Origin: an uncultured Helicobacter sp.
GTDB lineage: Bacteria > Campylobacterota > Campylobacteria > Campylobacterales > Helicobacteraceae
Direction of reading: 5' to 3'
Assembly (NCBI GenBank): GCA_944325775.1
Contig: CALVBL010000009.1
Span: 1 to 61,856 of the forward strand
DNA: 61,856 bases
Shown: piece after piece, positions 25,404 to 33,668 of the stretch
Numbering within the stretch: position 1 is the first letter of the stretch
Layout of the letters: every line of letters starts with the position of its first letter
Translations under genes and position numbers: made by a program
Notes under the pieces: generated by a model
Seen by the model: only the letters and a program-made list of their open reading frames with translations
Database searches by the model: none
Told to the model about the DNA's origin: nothing

Positions 25404-25979
25404 TCACATTTCAATCTGCACCACCCTGCCATCGCGCAGCTCATACGCACTAGAATCTAAACTATCATACGCGCGATTTTGCACAAACTCCAGCTTGAGC
25501 CCAGCCTTATCCACCCAGCCCACGATCCGCGCGGGATTACCCACTACAAGTGCGTGTGGTGGCACATCTCTACTCACCACTGCACCAGCGCCTATGAGCG
25601 CGTATGCACCTATGGTATTGCCACAGATGATAGTAGCGTTTGCCCCAATCGAGCAACCCCTCTCAAGCACCGTAGGCAAGTATTCATTTTTTCGTGAGAT
25701 AAAAGCACGCGGCGTTTTGATATTAGTAAAAACCACGCTGGGTGCGATAAACACATCATCGTAGATTCTCACGCCCTCCACCACGCTGACATTGTTCTGA
25801 ATCTTGACATTATCGCCTATACGCACATTTTGGGCTATCATACAATTCTGTCCTATGGAGCAGTTCGCGCCAATCACGCTAGATCCAAAAATATGGCAAA
25901 AATGCCAGATCTTAGAATCTCTGCCTATGCGCGCGCCTTCATCGATCACGCTGCTTGTATGCGCAAAATACTCACTCAC
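25404..25979 (-). CDS. wbpD: UDP-3-amino-sugar N-acetyltransferase (WbpD-type, left-handed beta-helix)
   Basis: The 191-residue protein is built of hexapeptide repeats (IGRDSKIWHFCHI, IGANCSIGQNCMIAQN, IGDNVKIQNNV). It contains FTNIKTPRAFISRKNEYLPT, characteristic of WbpD/WlbB-type enzymes that acetylate the 3-amino group of UDP-GlcNAc(3NH2)A with acetyl-CoA. The ATG overlaps the stop of the wbpB-like gene (ATGA), and the dehydrogenase gene follows, so the three form one operon. Confidence 0.85.
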   Translation of the reverse strand: MSEYFAHTSSVIDEGARIGRDSKIWHFCHIFGSSVIGANCSIGQNCMIAQNVRIGDNVKIQNNVSVVEGVRIYDDVFIAPSVVFTNIKTPRAFISRKNEYLPTVLERGCSIGANATIICGNTIGAYALIGAGAVVSRDVPPHALVVGNPARIVGWVDKAGLKLEFVQNRAYDSLDSSAYELRDGRVVQIEM

Positions 25980-26914
25980 GCCAATGCCTTTGCCAATGGG
26001 TGATACTCGCCCTTAAGCCCGATAGGATCAAGCTGCCCTATGCGCTCAATGATCTCTAGGCTCGGCAGCGCGCTCTCTAGCCCAAACCCCCTGTGAGATA
26101 GAATCTCCTCATAGCTTTTGGTGTGCAGATCTTCAAAGCCATGAGTGAATTCCACCTCTTGCCCATCTACACACATAACACGATATGTGCTACGCCCCTG
26201 CAGCACAACATCGCTAGGTAGCAATGCTCTATCGATAGACAGAATCCAACGCACGCGGGCATTTGTGAGTGTTAAAAAACCACAGATTGTGCTAGGGGAT
26301 TTGTAATGCACAATATTTTCTTGACACTCCCCAAACAAAAAGCACAGCATATCAAACAAATGGATCCCAATATTGCACGCAAGCCCGCCACTTTTGTGAT
26401 CATCGCCTTTCCACGAGAGAAAATACCACTGCCCACGCACACTGATATAGCTCAAATCCACCTCAAAAATATGCGTAGGATCGACACGGAGACGCGAATA
26501 AATCGCCTCTCTAAGTGCGATGATGGCGGGGTGTAGGCGGAGCTGCAAAATCGTACTAATGCTTTTGCCACTATCACGCTCTAGTTTGAGGAGCTCCAAA
26601 ACATGGGCAGTGCGCAACACGATGGGTTTCTCACAAATAGCGTGCATATCATGCGTGAGCGCAAACTCTATATGCTGCTTGTGGCAAAAATTAGGCGTGC
26701 AGATACTCATATAATCAATAGGGTGCGCTGGCTTGTGAGCTTGAAAAGATTCTAAAGAGAGAAAAAAACGCGTCTCTGGGAAATAACTATCCAAAACTCC
26801 TACACAATCACTCGTATCGATAGCGGCATATAGGAAGTTGTGCGTGTCTCTAATAGCACGCAAATGCCTAGGAGCGACAAAGCCTGCCGCCCCAATCAAC
26901 ACAAAATGGCTCAT
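25976..26914 (-). CDS. wbpB: NAD-dependent Gfo/Idh/MocA oxidoreductase (WbpB-type)
   Basis: The 312-residue protein has an N-terminal Rossmann region (FVLIGAAGFVAPRHLRAI, with AAGF in place of the common GxGxxG), the family EKP motif (HAICEKPIVL) and a C-terminal alpha/beta domain with GGLACNIGIHLFDML. WbpB/WlbA oxidises the 3-hydroxyl of UDP-GlcNAcA to prepare it for transamination. The aminotransferase WbpE expected between this step and WbpD is not in the window. Confidence 0.8.
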   Translation of the reverse strand: MSHFVLIGAAGFVAPRHLRAIRDTHNFLYAAIDTSDCVGVLDSYFPETRFFLSLESFQAHKPAHPIDYMSICTPNFCHKQHIEFALTHDMHAICEKPIVLRTAHVLELLKLERDSGKSISTILQLRLHPAIIALREAIYSRLRVDPTHIFEVDLSYISVRGQWYFLSWKGDDHKSGGLACNIGIHLFDMLCFLFGECQENIVHYKSPSTICGFLTLTNARVRWILSIDRALLPSDVVLQGRSTYRVMCVDGQEVEFTHGFEDLHTKSYEEILSHRGFGLESALPSLEIIERIGQLDPIGLKGEYHPLAKALA

Positions 26915-26924
26915 TGCGATCGAA

Positions 26925-27887
26925 CTACTTCACTTCGTAATAAAAAACCTGATCTCCCATATCTGTTTTGACTTTGAGCATATCACGATTGGCATCAGTA
27001 CGTGAATCATAAGGTCCAATGAGATATTTTGTGCCACTTTGTGCGCCATAAACACGATAGCTATAATTATTGATTTTGTTTAAGAAGTCTTTGTTTGGCG
27101 TGTTTTCAAACGATCCTACTTGTATATAATGCCCCTTTTGGGCTACCTGTCCATTTTTGCTCTTATCGACAGATTGTGTGGGCTGGGTGCGTGGTTGAGA
27201 TTCTGTCTGTGGGTTGGGAGCAGAAGTGGGCTGGGTGCTTTGAACTACTTGGGTGGGTTGGGTTGGCTGGGTGGGCTTAGTCACGGACTGTGATGCTTGA
27301 GCAGATTTGGGTTGTGATCTTGGCTGTGTAGCAGGAGCAGACACCACAGGTGCTGAAGTGGATTGTGGCTTGGAGGCTTGTATTGGCTTAGCGGGCTGGG
27401 TAGGTTTAGTAGCTGGAATGGAGCTAATCGTAGGCTGCTGTGGCTGGGCTACCACAGGGGTGCTTGGTATATTTTGTGTGGTTGTGGTAGATTGAGATGC
27501 TGTTTCTAAGATAGGAGTTCGGGTGGATTCTGTGTTAGTTTCTTTAGTTTCTGTGGATTGTGCGTTCTGATCTTGAATTCTCTTGATGATCTCTGCAAAA
27601 CGATCGTTATCTGCTGTATTGGTCGTCTGCACTGGTTCAAATTCTACATTGTCCGCACCAGAGTTTGTGGTATTTGGCTGGGCTTGAGGCTGCAAGCCAT
27701 TCTCTTGGGCTATCTGCTGGACTTGTGGCTTATCCTCCGTGCCGCTCATCGCGATCGCGGAGACCAACAAAATGATCAAAAGCACTGCTGCTGCTACTAC
27801 AAGGAGCATAATCTTTTTGCTGCGATCTTGGTATTGCGCCCTATCATCAATCAAAATATCATTAAATTCTCTTTTGTCTTCCATCAT
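26925..27887 (-). CDS. SPOR-domain protein with Pro/Gln/Thr-rich linker
   Basis: The 320-residue protein has a cytoplasmic N-terminus, one membrane segment (about 28-48), a long disordered region rich in Gln, Pro, Thr and Ser (about 60-245) with many TQPTQP units, and a C-terminal SPOR domain (about 250-320: GHYIQVGSFENTP, YLIGPYDSRTDANRD). SPOR domains bind denuded peptidoglycan at the division septum. Two adjacent ATGs (27887 and 27884) are possible; the second is better spaced from GGAAG. An equivalent lies next to the DUF1882-glyA-lysS block in H. pylori. Confidence 0.85.
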   Translation of the reverse strand: MMEDKREFNDILIDDRAQYQDRSKKIMLLVVAAAVLLIILLVSAIAMSGTEDKPQVQQIAQENGLQPQAQPNTTNSGADNVEFEPVQTTNTADNDRFAEIIKRIQDQNAQSTETKETNTESTRTPILETASQSTTTTQNIPSTPVVAQPQQPTISSIPATKPTQPAKPIQASKPQSTSAPVVSAPATQPRSQPKSAQASQSVTKPTQPTQPTQVVQSTQPTSAPNPQTESQPRTQPTQSVDKSKNGQVAQKGHYIQVGSFENTPNKDFLNKINNYSYRVYGAQSGTKYLIGPYDSRTDANRDMLKVKTDMGDQVFYYEVK

Positions 27888-27929
27888 ATCTTCCTTTCAC
27901 AATATGTCCTCTATAAAATCGCAAAATTG

Positions 27930-28472
27930 CTACATATATTTAGACCAAGAAGCCCCGCGTTCCTTAGCAAAAACCCCATAAGGCAGCGTAAGAATATTGA
28001 AATTTGGCGGTAGATCATCGTTTGGAAATACACGCCATTCTACCGGACAGACTTGAGAGAGTTTCATAGAAAGCGTGCGCGCTAGCCTCTTGCCCTCTCC
28101 AAGCTCTGTATGTCCCTTGTGAATATATAAATGCAAATGCCCGGGAGTTTTAGTCGTATAAGCCGTGAAGTTGATAAACCCTTCATCGCGCAATAGTAAC
28201 TGCGCCCTATGATAGAATCTATCCGTATTGCGCCCATTATAATCAAACACAATATTCTCAACTTTCTTGTCTTTAAGAATCAAAGAATGCGCGATGATAA
28301 GCTCCTTATTCCAATGCTTGCGTATGATCGTAGAGCTAAGCATAGAATCCACTCTCTGAAATTTATCGTATAAGATTCTACCCGAATGCACGACTTTCTG
28401 TCCTATGCCAGTTTGCTTTTGGTAATAGTGTGAGGTATCCATCTTGATAAGTTTCAAATCCATCTCTGTCAT
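27930..28472 (-). CDS. DUF1882-family protein
   Basis: The 180-residue soluble protein matches the DUF1882 family of epsilonproteobacteria as I recall it (conserved LKLIKMDTSHYYQK near the start). No transmembrane segment, signal peptide or known catalytic motif is visible; a basic, His/Tyr-rich character is noted. It sits between glyA and the SPOR gene, as in H. pylori. The function is unknown. Confidence 0.8.
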   Translation of the reverse strand: MTEMDLKLIKMDTSHYYQKQTGIGQKVVHSGRILYDKFQRVDSMLSSTIIRKHWNKELIIAHSLILKDKKVENIVFDYNGRNTDRFYHRAQLLLRDEGFINFTAYTTKTPGHLHLYIHKGHTELGEGKRLARTLSMKLSQVCPVEWRVFPNDDLPPNFNILTLPYGVFAKERGASWSKYM

Positions 28473-28505
28473 CGTGCTACCTCACTTCCATATATCCCAT
28501 AATCT

Positions 28506-29753
28506 CTAAAAAATAGCCTTATCATAAATAACAAAGCCCTTGCTAAATTCCTTGATTTCTTCAAAAATCTTACACTGCAAAGAAATGTTAGAAATATCGT
28601 CCAAAACATCAGCGATTTTTGATCCAATGTACGCGAATTCCTTCTCTTTCATACCTCTTGCGGTCAATGCAGGTGAGCCTATGCGCACACCGCTTGTGAC
28701 AAATGGTGAGCGTTTTTCGCCGGGCACAGTGTTTTTATTGACCGTGATACCAGCATTGCCTAACGCCAAATCCGCATCCTTGCCACTAAAATCCTTATCA
28801 AGAAAACTCATCAAAATGAGATGATTATCACTCCCACCGCTCACAAGCTTATAACCTCGCTCGACCAAAATCTGCGCTAGAGTCTTGATATTGAGCTTGA
28901 CTTGCTTGGCATAGTCCTTCCACTCTGGTTTGAGATTTTCTAAAAATCCTGCAGCCTTGCCCGCGATCACATGCATAAGAGGACCACCTTGTAATGCCGG
29001 AAACACAGCTTTATTGATTTTTTGGGCTAACTCCTCGTCATTTGTCAGAATCATACCGCCTCTTGGACCGCGCAAAGTCTTGTGTGTAGTCGTCGTAACG
29101 ATATGACAGTGCGGGAATGGGTTGGGATACTCTCCCGCTACGACTAACCCCGCCACATGCGCAATATCACCCATAAGAATCGCTCCCACGCTATCTGCTA
29201 TCTCTCTAAATCGCTTAAAATCTAGCTCCCTAGTATAAGCAGAAAATCCACACACGATCATCTTAGGCTGCACGACTTTAGCGTATTCCGCTACCTTATC
29301 ATAGTTGATATACCCATCAAGCTCCACACCATAAAAAAAACTCTGATACAGCTGCCCACTCACGCTCACTTTTGCTCCGTGGGTGAGGTGCCCACCATGG
29401 CTTAGATCCATACCCAAAATCTTGTCATAAGGCTTAAGCAGTGCAGCATACACCGCGCCATTTGCCTGCGATCCAGAGTGTGGCTGGACATTGGCATACG
29501 CACAGCCAAAAAGCTTTTTAGCTCGATCAATCGCTAGATTCTCAATCTCATCGACAATCTCACACCCTCCATAATACCGCTTCCCAGGATAGCCTTCAGC
29601 GTATTTGTTGGTAAGCACGCTCCCCATCGCCTCCATCACACTTGGGAATGTGAAATTCTCACTCGCAATCATCTCCAAATGCGTATTTTGACGCACTAGC
29701 TCTTTATTAATAAGCGAAAACAACTCCGAATCTTTCTCCAAATTATAGCCCAT
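28506..29753 (-). CDS. glyA: Serine hydroxymethyltransferase
   Basis: GlyA converts serine and tetrahydrofolate to glycine and methylene-THF, the main one-carbon source. The protein (415 residues from MGYNLEK) carries HLEMIASENFTFPSVMEA, HGGHLTHGA, the PLP-lysine segment TTTTHKTLRGPRGG and the C-terminal TVPGEKRSPF. A GGAG six bases before the ATG at 29753 favours this start over an ATG four codons upstream. It follows lysS directly. Confidence 0.96.
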   Translation of the reverse strand: MGYNLEKDSELFSLINKELVRQNTHLEMIASENFTFPSVMEAMGSVLTNKYAEGYPGKRYYGGCEIVDEIENLAIDRAKKLFGCAYANVQPHSGSQANGAVYAALLKPYDKILGMDLSHGGHLTHGAKVSVSGQLYQSFFYGVELDGYINYDKVAEYAKVVQPKMIVCGFSAYTRELDFKRFREIADSVGAILMGDIAHVAGLVVAGEYPNPFPHCHIVTTTTHKTLRGPRGGMILTNDEELAQKINKAVFPALQGGPLMHVIAGKAAGFLENLKPEWKDYAKQVKLNIKTLAQILVERGYKLVSGGSDNHLILMSFLDKDFSGKDADLALGNAGITVNKNTVPGEKRSPFVTSGVRIGSPALTARGMKEKEFAYIGSKIADVLDDISNISLQCKIFEEIKEFSKGFVIYDKAIF

Positions 29754-29765
29754 TGTCTGCTCCAT

Positions 29766-31286
29766 TTAAGAATCTTTCTTATCTTCTAGTAGTATATCAT
29801 AATTTATCTTAGAAGGTTTAAGTGCGGGGAATAAAATCACATCTTTGATACTTCTTTGGTTGGTAAGTAACATCACCAAGCGATCGATCCCTATACCCTC
29901 ACCCGCTGTGGGTGGCATACCATAGCCCAGCGCCCATACGAAATCCTCATCCATATACTGCGCCTCCTCATCGCCCGCGTCTTTTTGACGCACTTGCTCC
30001 TCGAAACGCTCTTTTTGATCAATAGGATCATTGAGCTCATTAAAGCCATTAGCGATTTCTTTGCCTCCGATAAATAGCTCAAAACGCTCGGCTATATCGA
30101 TCTCGATCTCGCTCCTACGCGCTAATGGGCTAATCTCCACGGGATATCGCGTGATAAAAGTTGGATTAATAAGCTTTGGCTCTACAAACTCGCTAAACGC
30201 CTCATCGAGCAGCTTACCATAACTTAGTCCCTTCTCAATCTTCACACCATTTGCGCGTAAAAACTCCTCCAATCTCACACCATCAGAGACAATATCAGAA
30301 TCTATCCCTCCGATTTGGCTTAGAGATTCTCTATAGCCAATCTCACACCATTGACTAAAATCAATCTCATGCTCCCCCCAAGGAAGCTTTTGAGCGAGAT
30401 TTAGTCTCTCAAACAAAAACGCAAAAAGCTCTTTAGTAAGCGCCATAAGATCTTCAAATGTATGATACGCCCAATAAAACTCAATGCTGCTAAACTCTGG
30501 GTTATGCGTCGCATCTATACCCTCATTGCGAAAATTTCTATTGATCTCATAAATAGCTTCAAACCCGCCCACAATCAGACGTTTTAGATACAGCTCTGGC
30601 GCGATACGCAGATACCGCTCCACACCCAACGCATTATGATGTGTGACAAATGGCTTGGCATTAGCGCCACCGGGGATAGGATGTAGCATAGGTGTCTCCA
30701 CCTCCAAAAATCCCTTAGAATCAAAAAAATCTCGAATACACGCGATAATCTTGCTACGCAAAATAAACACCTGCCGCACATCCTCATTGACGATCAGATC
30801 CACATAGCGTTGGCGATAGCGCAACTCCACATCACTCAACCCATGAAACTTCTCTGGTAGCGGCACGATTGCCTTGCTTAAGATCTCAAACTCGAGTGCG
30901 TGGATACTAAGCTCCCCTGTCTTGGTGACAAACGCAAAACCACTTACGCTCACGATATCCCCAACTTCAAGGATTTTTTTAACTTCCTCAAAACGCTCAC
31001 CAAGCTCATTTTTGCTCACATACGCCTGCAGTGTGCCGCTCTGATCTTGAATCTTGATAAAACATGCCTTGCCCATCAGACGCATAAATCGCACACGCCC
31101 TACGATCGTCTCCCTACTCTGCGAATCTTGAGCGTTTGGCTCCCCTTCACACAAAAAGCTATATTTTTGTAAAAAGCCTTGATTGCTTATCGTGCGCCTT
31201 GCATTTATCTTATATGGGTTACTCCCCATTTCTCGCAAAAGCGCAGACTTTCTTAATCGTTGTTGGACATAAAAATTTGAAAACAT
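29766..31286 (-). CDS. lysS: Lysyl-tRNA synthetase, class II
   Basis: The protein (506 residues) has an N-terminal OB-fold anticodon-binding domain (about 60-160) and the class II catalytic core: motif 2 FRNEGIDATHNPEFSSIEFY and motif 3 GIGIDRLVMLL. GTG and ATG starts are adjacent; the ATG at 31286 is chosen because it begins the usual MFSN sequence, with AAGGAG upstream. It lies between cvpA and glyA as in H. pylori. Confidence 0.97.
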   Translation of the reverse strand: MFSNFYVQQRLRKSALLREMGSNPYKINARRTISNQGFLQKYSFLCEGEPNAQDSQSRETIVGRVRFMRLMGKACFIKIQDQSGTLQAYVSKNELGERFEEVKKILEVGDIVSVSGFAFVTKTGELSIHALEFEILSKAIVPLPEKFHGLSDVELRYRQRYVDLIVNEDVRQVFILRSKIIACIRDFFDSKGFLEVETPMLHPIPGGANAKPFVTHHNALGVERYLRIAPELYLKRLIVGGFEAIYEINRNFRNEGIDATHNPEFSSIEFYWAYHTFEDLMALTKELFAFLFERLNLAQKLPWGEHEIDFSQWCEIGYRESLSQIGGIDSDIVSDGVRLEEFLRANGVKIEKGLSYGKLLDEAFSEFVEPKLINPTFITRYPVEISPLARRSEIEIDIAERFELFIGGKEIANGFNELNDPIDQKERFEEQVRQKDAGDEEAQYMDEDFVWALGYGMPPTAGEGIGIDRLVMLLTNQRSIKDVILFPALKPSKINYDILLEDKKDS

Positions 31287-31324
31287 CACACTCCTTATTG
31301 TTTTGCCTCATATGGCTATAGAAT

Positions 31325-31945
31325 CTATTCTTTAGGCTTTAAGGACTGCAAACTCTCCAAAGCCTCCTGTCCTTTTTGTAGCCCCTCGCCTATGCTCTCT
31401 GCAGTCTTTGCCACACTCTGATCTCTGGCAATATCACTAAGAGATTTGGTCGTCTCATTCACGACTTCAAGATTCATAATAGTAATGGCGAAGCTTTTCA
31501 TAATCGGATAGAGGAAACTCTCGCGCTCCATCTTCTGTGCAAAACTCTGCAAAAACGAAATCTGTGCCACACCAAATGCCACGATTGCCACAAATACAAA
31601 GGATTTACAGAATCCAAAAATAAGTCCCAAAGACTTATCAAGACGCTCGATGATAGTATTATGCAACCGCCTCGTGATGACCTCACTCACAAAAATCGCC
31701 AAAAGCCACACCACGCTAAGCACAATCACAAAAGCTAAGATGTTATTAATCTGCGGCGAAAAATTATAAATATATGCCCCAAAGATCTCGCCTGAATGCT
31801 CATTAAAACGCGCCGCTAGAAATATCCCCAGCAGCAACCCCACCAAGCTTCCAAAGCTCCTCACAAATCCTTGATAAATGCTCTTAGCACCCAAAAGCAC
31901 AACCAAAATCAACAAACACGCATCAATATAGCTTATATGCTCCAT
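31325..31945 (-). CDS. cvpA: CvpA-family membrane protein
   Basis: The 206-residue protein has four hydrophobic helices within the first about 135 residues and the family patterns SYIDACLLILVVLLGAK and GFVRSFGSLVGLLLGI. A polar, probably coiled C-terminal tail follows. CvpA proteins are named for colicin V production and are linked to envelope integrity; the molecular role is unclear. It is the first gene of the cvpA-lysS-glyA block. Confidence 0.85.
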   Translation of the reverse strand: MEHISYIDACLLILVVLLGAKSIYQGFVRSFGSLVGLLLGIFLAARFNEHSGEIFGAYIYNFSPQINNILAFVIVLSVVWLLAIFVSEVITRRLHNTIIERLDKSLGLIFGFCKSFVFVAIVAFGVAQISFLQSFAQKMERESFLYPIMKSFAITIMNLEVVNETTKSLSDIARDQSVAKTAESIGEGLQKGQEALESLQSLKPKE

Positions 31946-32023
31946 ACTACAAATCCCCTGGTTACGACATTTTAAAAAGTGATTGTATCCCAGCTTGCCT
32001 AAAAACTAGATTATGGAGTCCCA

Positions 32024-32272
32024 CTAAACCCGAGGGCGCGCTTCATTGACACGCAATGTGCGTCCTTCAAACTCCTTATTATCAAGTGCTTCTATCGCTT
32101 TGAGCGCAGCATCGTCTTCCATTTCTACAAACCCAAAGCCCTTGGGTCTACCGCTCTCTCTATCATTGATAAGCTTGACAGAAAACACCTCTCCAAATTG
32201 CGAAAAAAGCTCCTGCACATCTTCCTTAGTCGCTGCATATATCAAATTGCCCACATAAATCGTTTTCACCAT
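32024..32272 (-). CDS. RRM-type RNA-binding protein
   Basis: The 82-residue protein is a single RNA recognition motif, with RNP2 IYVGNLIY near the N-terminus and RNP1 KGFGFVEM at about residues 43-50. The start MVKTIYVGN at 32272 has AAGGAG directly upstream; an ATG six codons earlier overlaps that site and is rejected. Such small RRM proteins bind RNA or single-stranded DNA and are common in epsilonproteobacteria. Targets are unknown. Confidence 0.9.
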   Translation of the reverse strand: MVKTIYVGNLIYAATKEDVQELFSQFGEVFSVKLINDRESGRPKGFGFVEMEDDAALKAIEALDNKEFEGRTLRVNEARPRV

Positions 32273-32420
32273 AACTCCTTTTTCCTGCACTTTAATGCTG
32301 TCTCACCAAAAGGAGTTTGTACTGCTTTCACTGCAACAAGCCAAAGTAGAGGTTTTGCTCGATTCTATCCTTATAAACTTAAATCCAAACTGAAATTTTG
32401 CGTTTTAGGAGCATTAGAGC

Positions 32421-33668
32421 CTACTCATTGCGCAATACACTCAATGCCTGCACCCCAGAAGCTTTGCGCGCAGGATAATATGATGACAAGCACACAATCA
32501 CGCTCGCCCCAATAATTGTCAAAGCAAAATCTACCAAAGACAGATCTAAAGGCAGCTTACTTGTTCCATACACATCAGCAGGCAGGGAAATAATCGGAAA
32601 GGTATCCAGCACGAAAAGCATGATAAAACTTAGCACCACACCAAGCACGATCCCACTCCCACCCACAACGATTCCCAGCCAAAAAAATGTCTGTTTAATC
32701 TCTCTCTTGCTCACTCCTAGAGAAAGCATTAGTGCGATTTCTTTGCGTCTGGTCATCACCACCATCAGTAGTGAGCTAATGATATTCAAACTCGCCATAA
32801 GGATAATGAGCAACAACACGATAAATAGAGCGCGCTTTTCTAGCTCCATCGCGGAGAAAAAATTACCATTTTGTTCCCACCAGCCTTCCACGCCCACTCT
32901 ATTGGGAAATCGCTCTTGCAAAAATGCCTTGAGTGCCACAATATCCTGAAATGGATTTTGACTAAAAATATGTATTCCATCATACAAGCCAGAATCTAGC
33001 CTACGAATCTTTTGCAACGCACTTAGATGTGTGTATGTATAGGCTTCGTTATACGCCTTGAGCCCTGAATCAAACACCCCAGCTACATCAAATCTCTTAC
33101 TCACTGGTGCCAATCCCAGGGCACTTGGCTCTACGCGCGTGAAATAAAACCCCAGCTTATCTCCCACATCGACAAAATACCGCGTCTGCACTTCCTTGCC
33201 CACAAGCACTGCAAATTCTTGATCTTTAAAATCCTGCAAACGCACAGAATCTAGCGTGCCATCTTGCCTCACAAACACCTTGCGCACGACTTCATTAAGC
33301 CGTATTTCAGAATCTATATCCACACCGATCATAATCGCCGCGTTCATATCATTCCCCGCGCGACTTAAGGCATTGTATCGCAAATACGGACTAAAGACAA
33401 AATGCGGGAATTGCGCCCGCAAGCCCTGCAAAATCTCCTCATCTACGCCCTTATATGTGATAGAATACACACTTAGGGGATAATTCATCACAAAGAGCTT
33501 GCGCTCAAACTCCTTAGTCATACCATTCATAATCGCCATCGCCACGCATAGCACCATCACACCAATCCCCACGCCCAAAAATGCTAAGATCGCTGTGATA
33601 CTGATAAATGGCTGGGTTTTGTCAAAGCGCAGGTATTTTGGGAGCAAAAACACTACAAGCTTGCGCAT
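32421..33668 (-). CDS. LolC/LolE-type ABC transporter permease (FtsX domain)
   Basis: The 415-residue protein has TM1 near 20-48 (ITAILAFLGVGIGVMVL with VAMAIMNG), a large periplasmic domain (about 50-265) and three C-terminal helices with the FtsX-type loop ALMLSLGVSKREIKQ, which contacts the ATPase. Lol permeases extract lipoproteins from the inner membrane for transfer to LolA. Epsilonproteobacteria commonly have one such subunit acting as a homodimer. The ATG overlaps the secA stop by one base. Confidence 0.88.
   Translation of the reverse strand: MRKLVVFLLPKYLRFDKTQPFISITAILAFLGVGIGVMVLCVAMAIMNGMTKEFERKLFVMNYPLSVYSITYKGVDEEILQGLRAQFPHFVFSPYLRYNALSRAGNDMNAAIMIGVDIDSEIRLNEVVRKVFVRQDGTLDSVRLQDFKDQEFAVLVGKEVQTRYFVDVGDKLGFYFTRVEPSALGLAPVSKRFDVAGVFDSGLKAYNEAYTYTHLSALQKIRRLDSGLYDGIHIFSQNPFQDIVALKAFLQERFPNRVGVEGWWEQNGNFFSAMELEKRALFIVLLLIILMASLNIISSLLMVVMTRRKEIALMLSLGVSKREIKQTFFWLGIVVGGSGIVLGVVLSFIMLFVLDTFPIISLPADVYGTSKLPLDLSLVDFALTIIGASVIVCLSSYYPARKASGVQALSVLRNE

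Noticed and set aside
27080..27495. Long plus-strand frames opposite the SPOR gene.
   Set aside because: They are the complement of the Gln/Pro/Thr repeat linker, giving Gly/Trp-rich nonsense without a plausible start.
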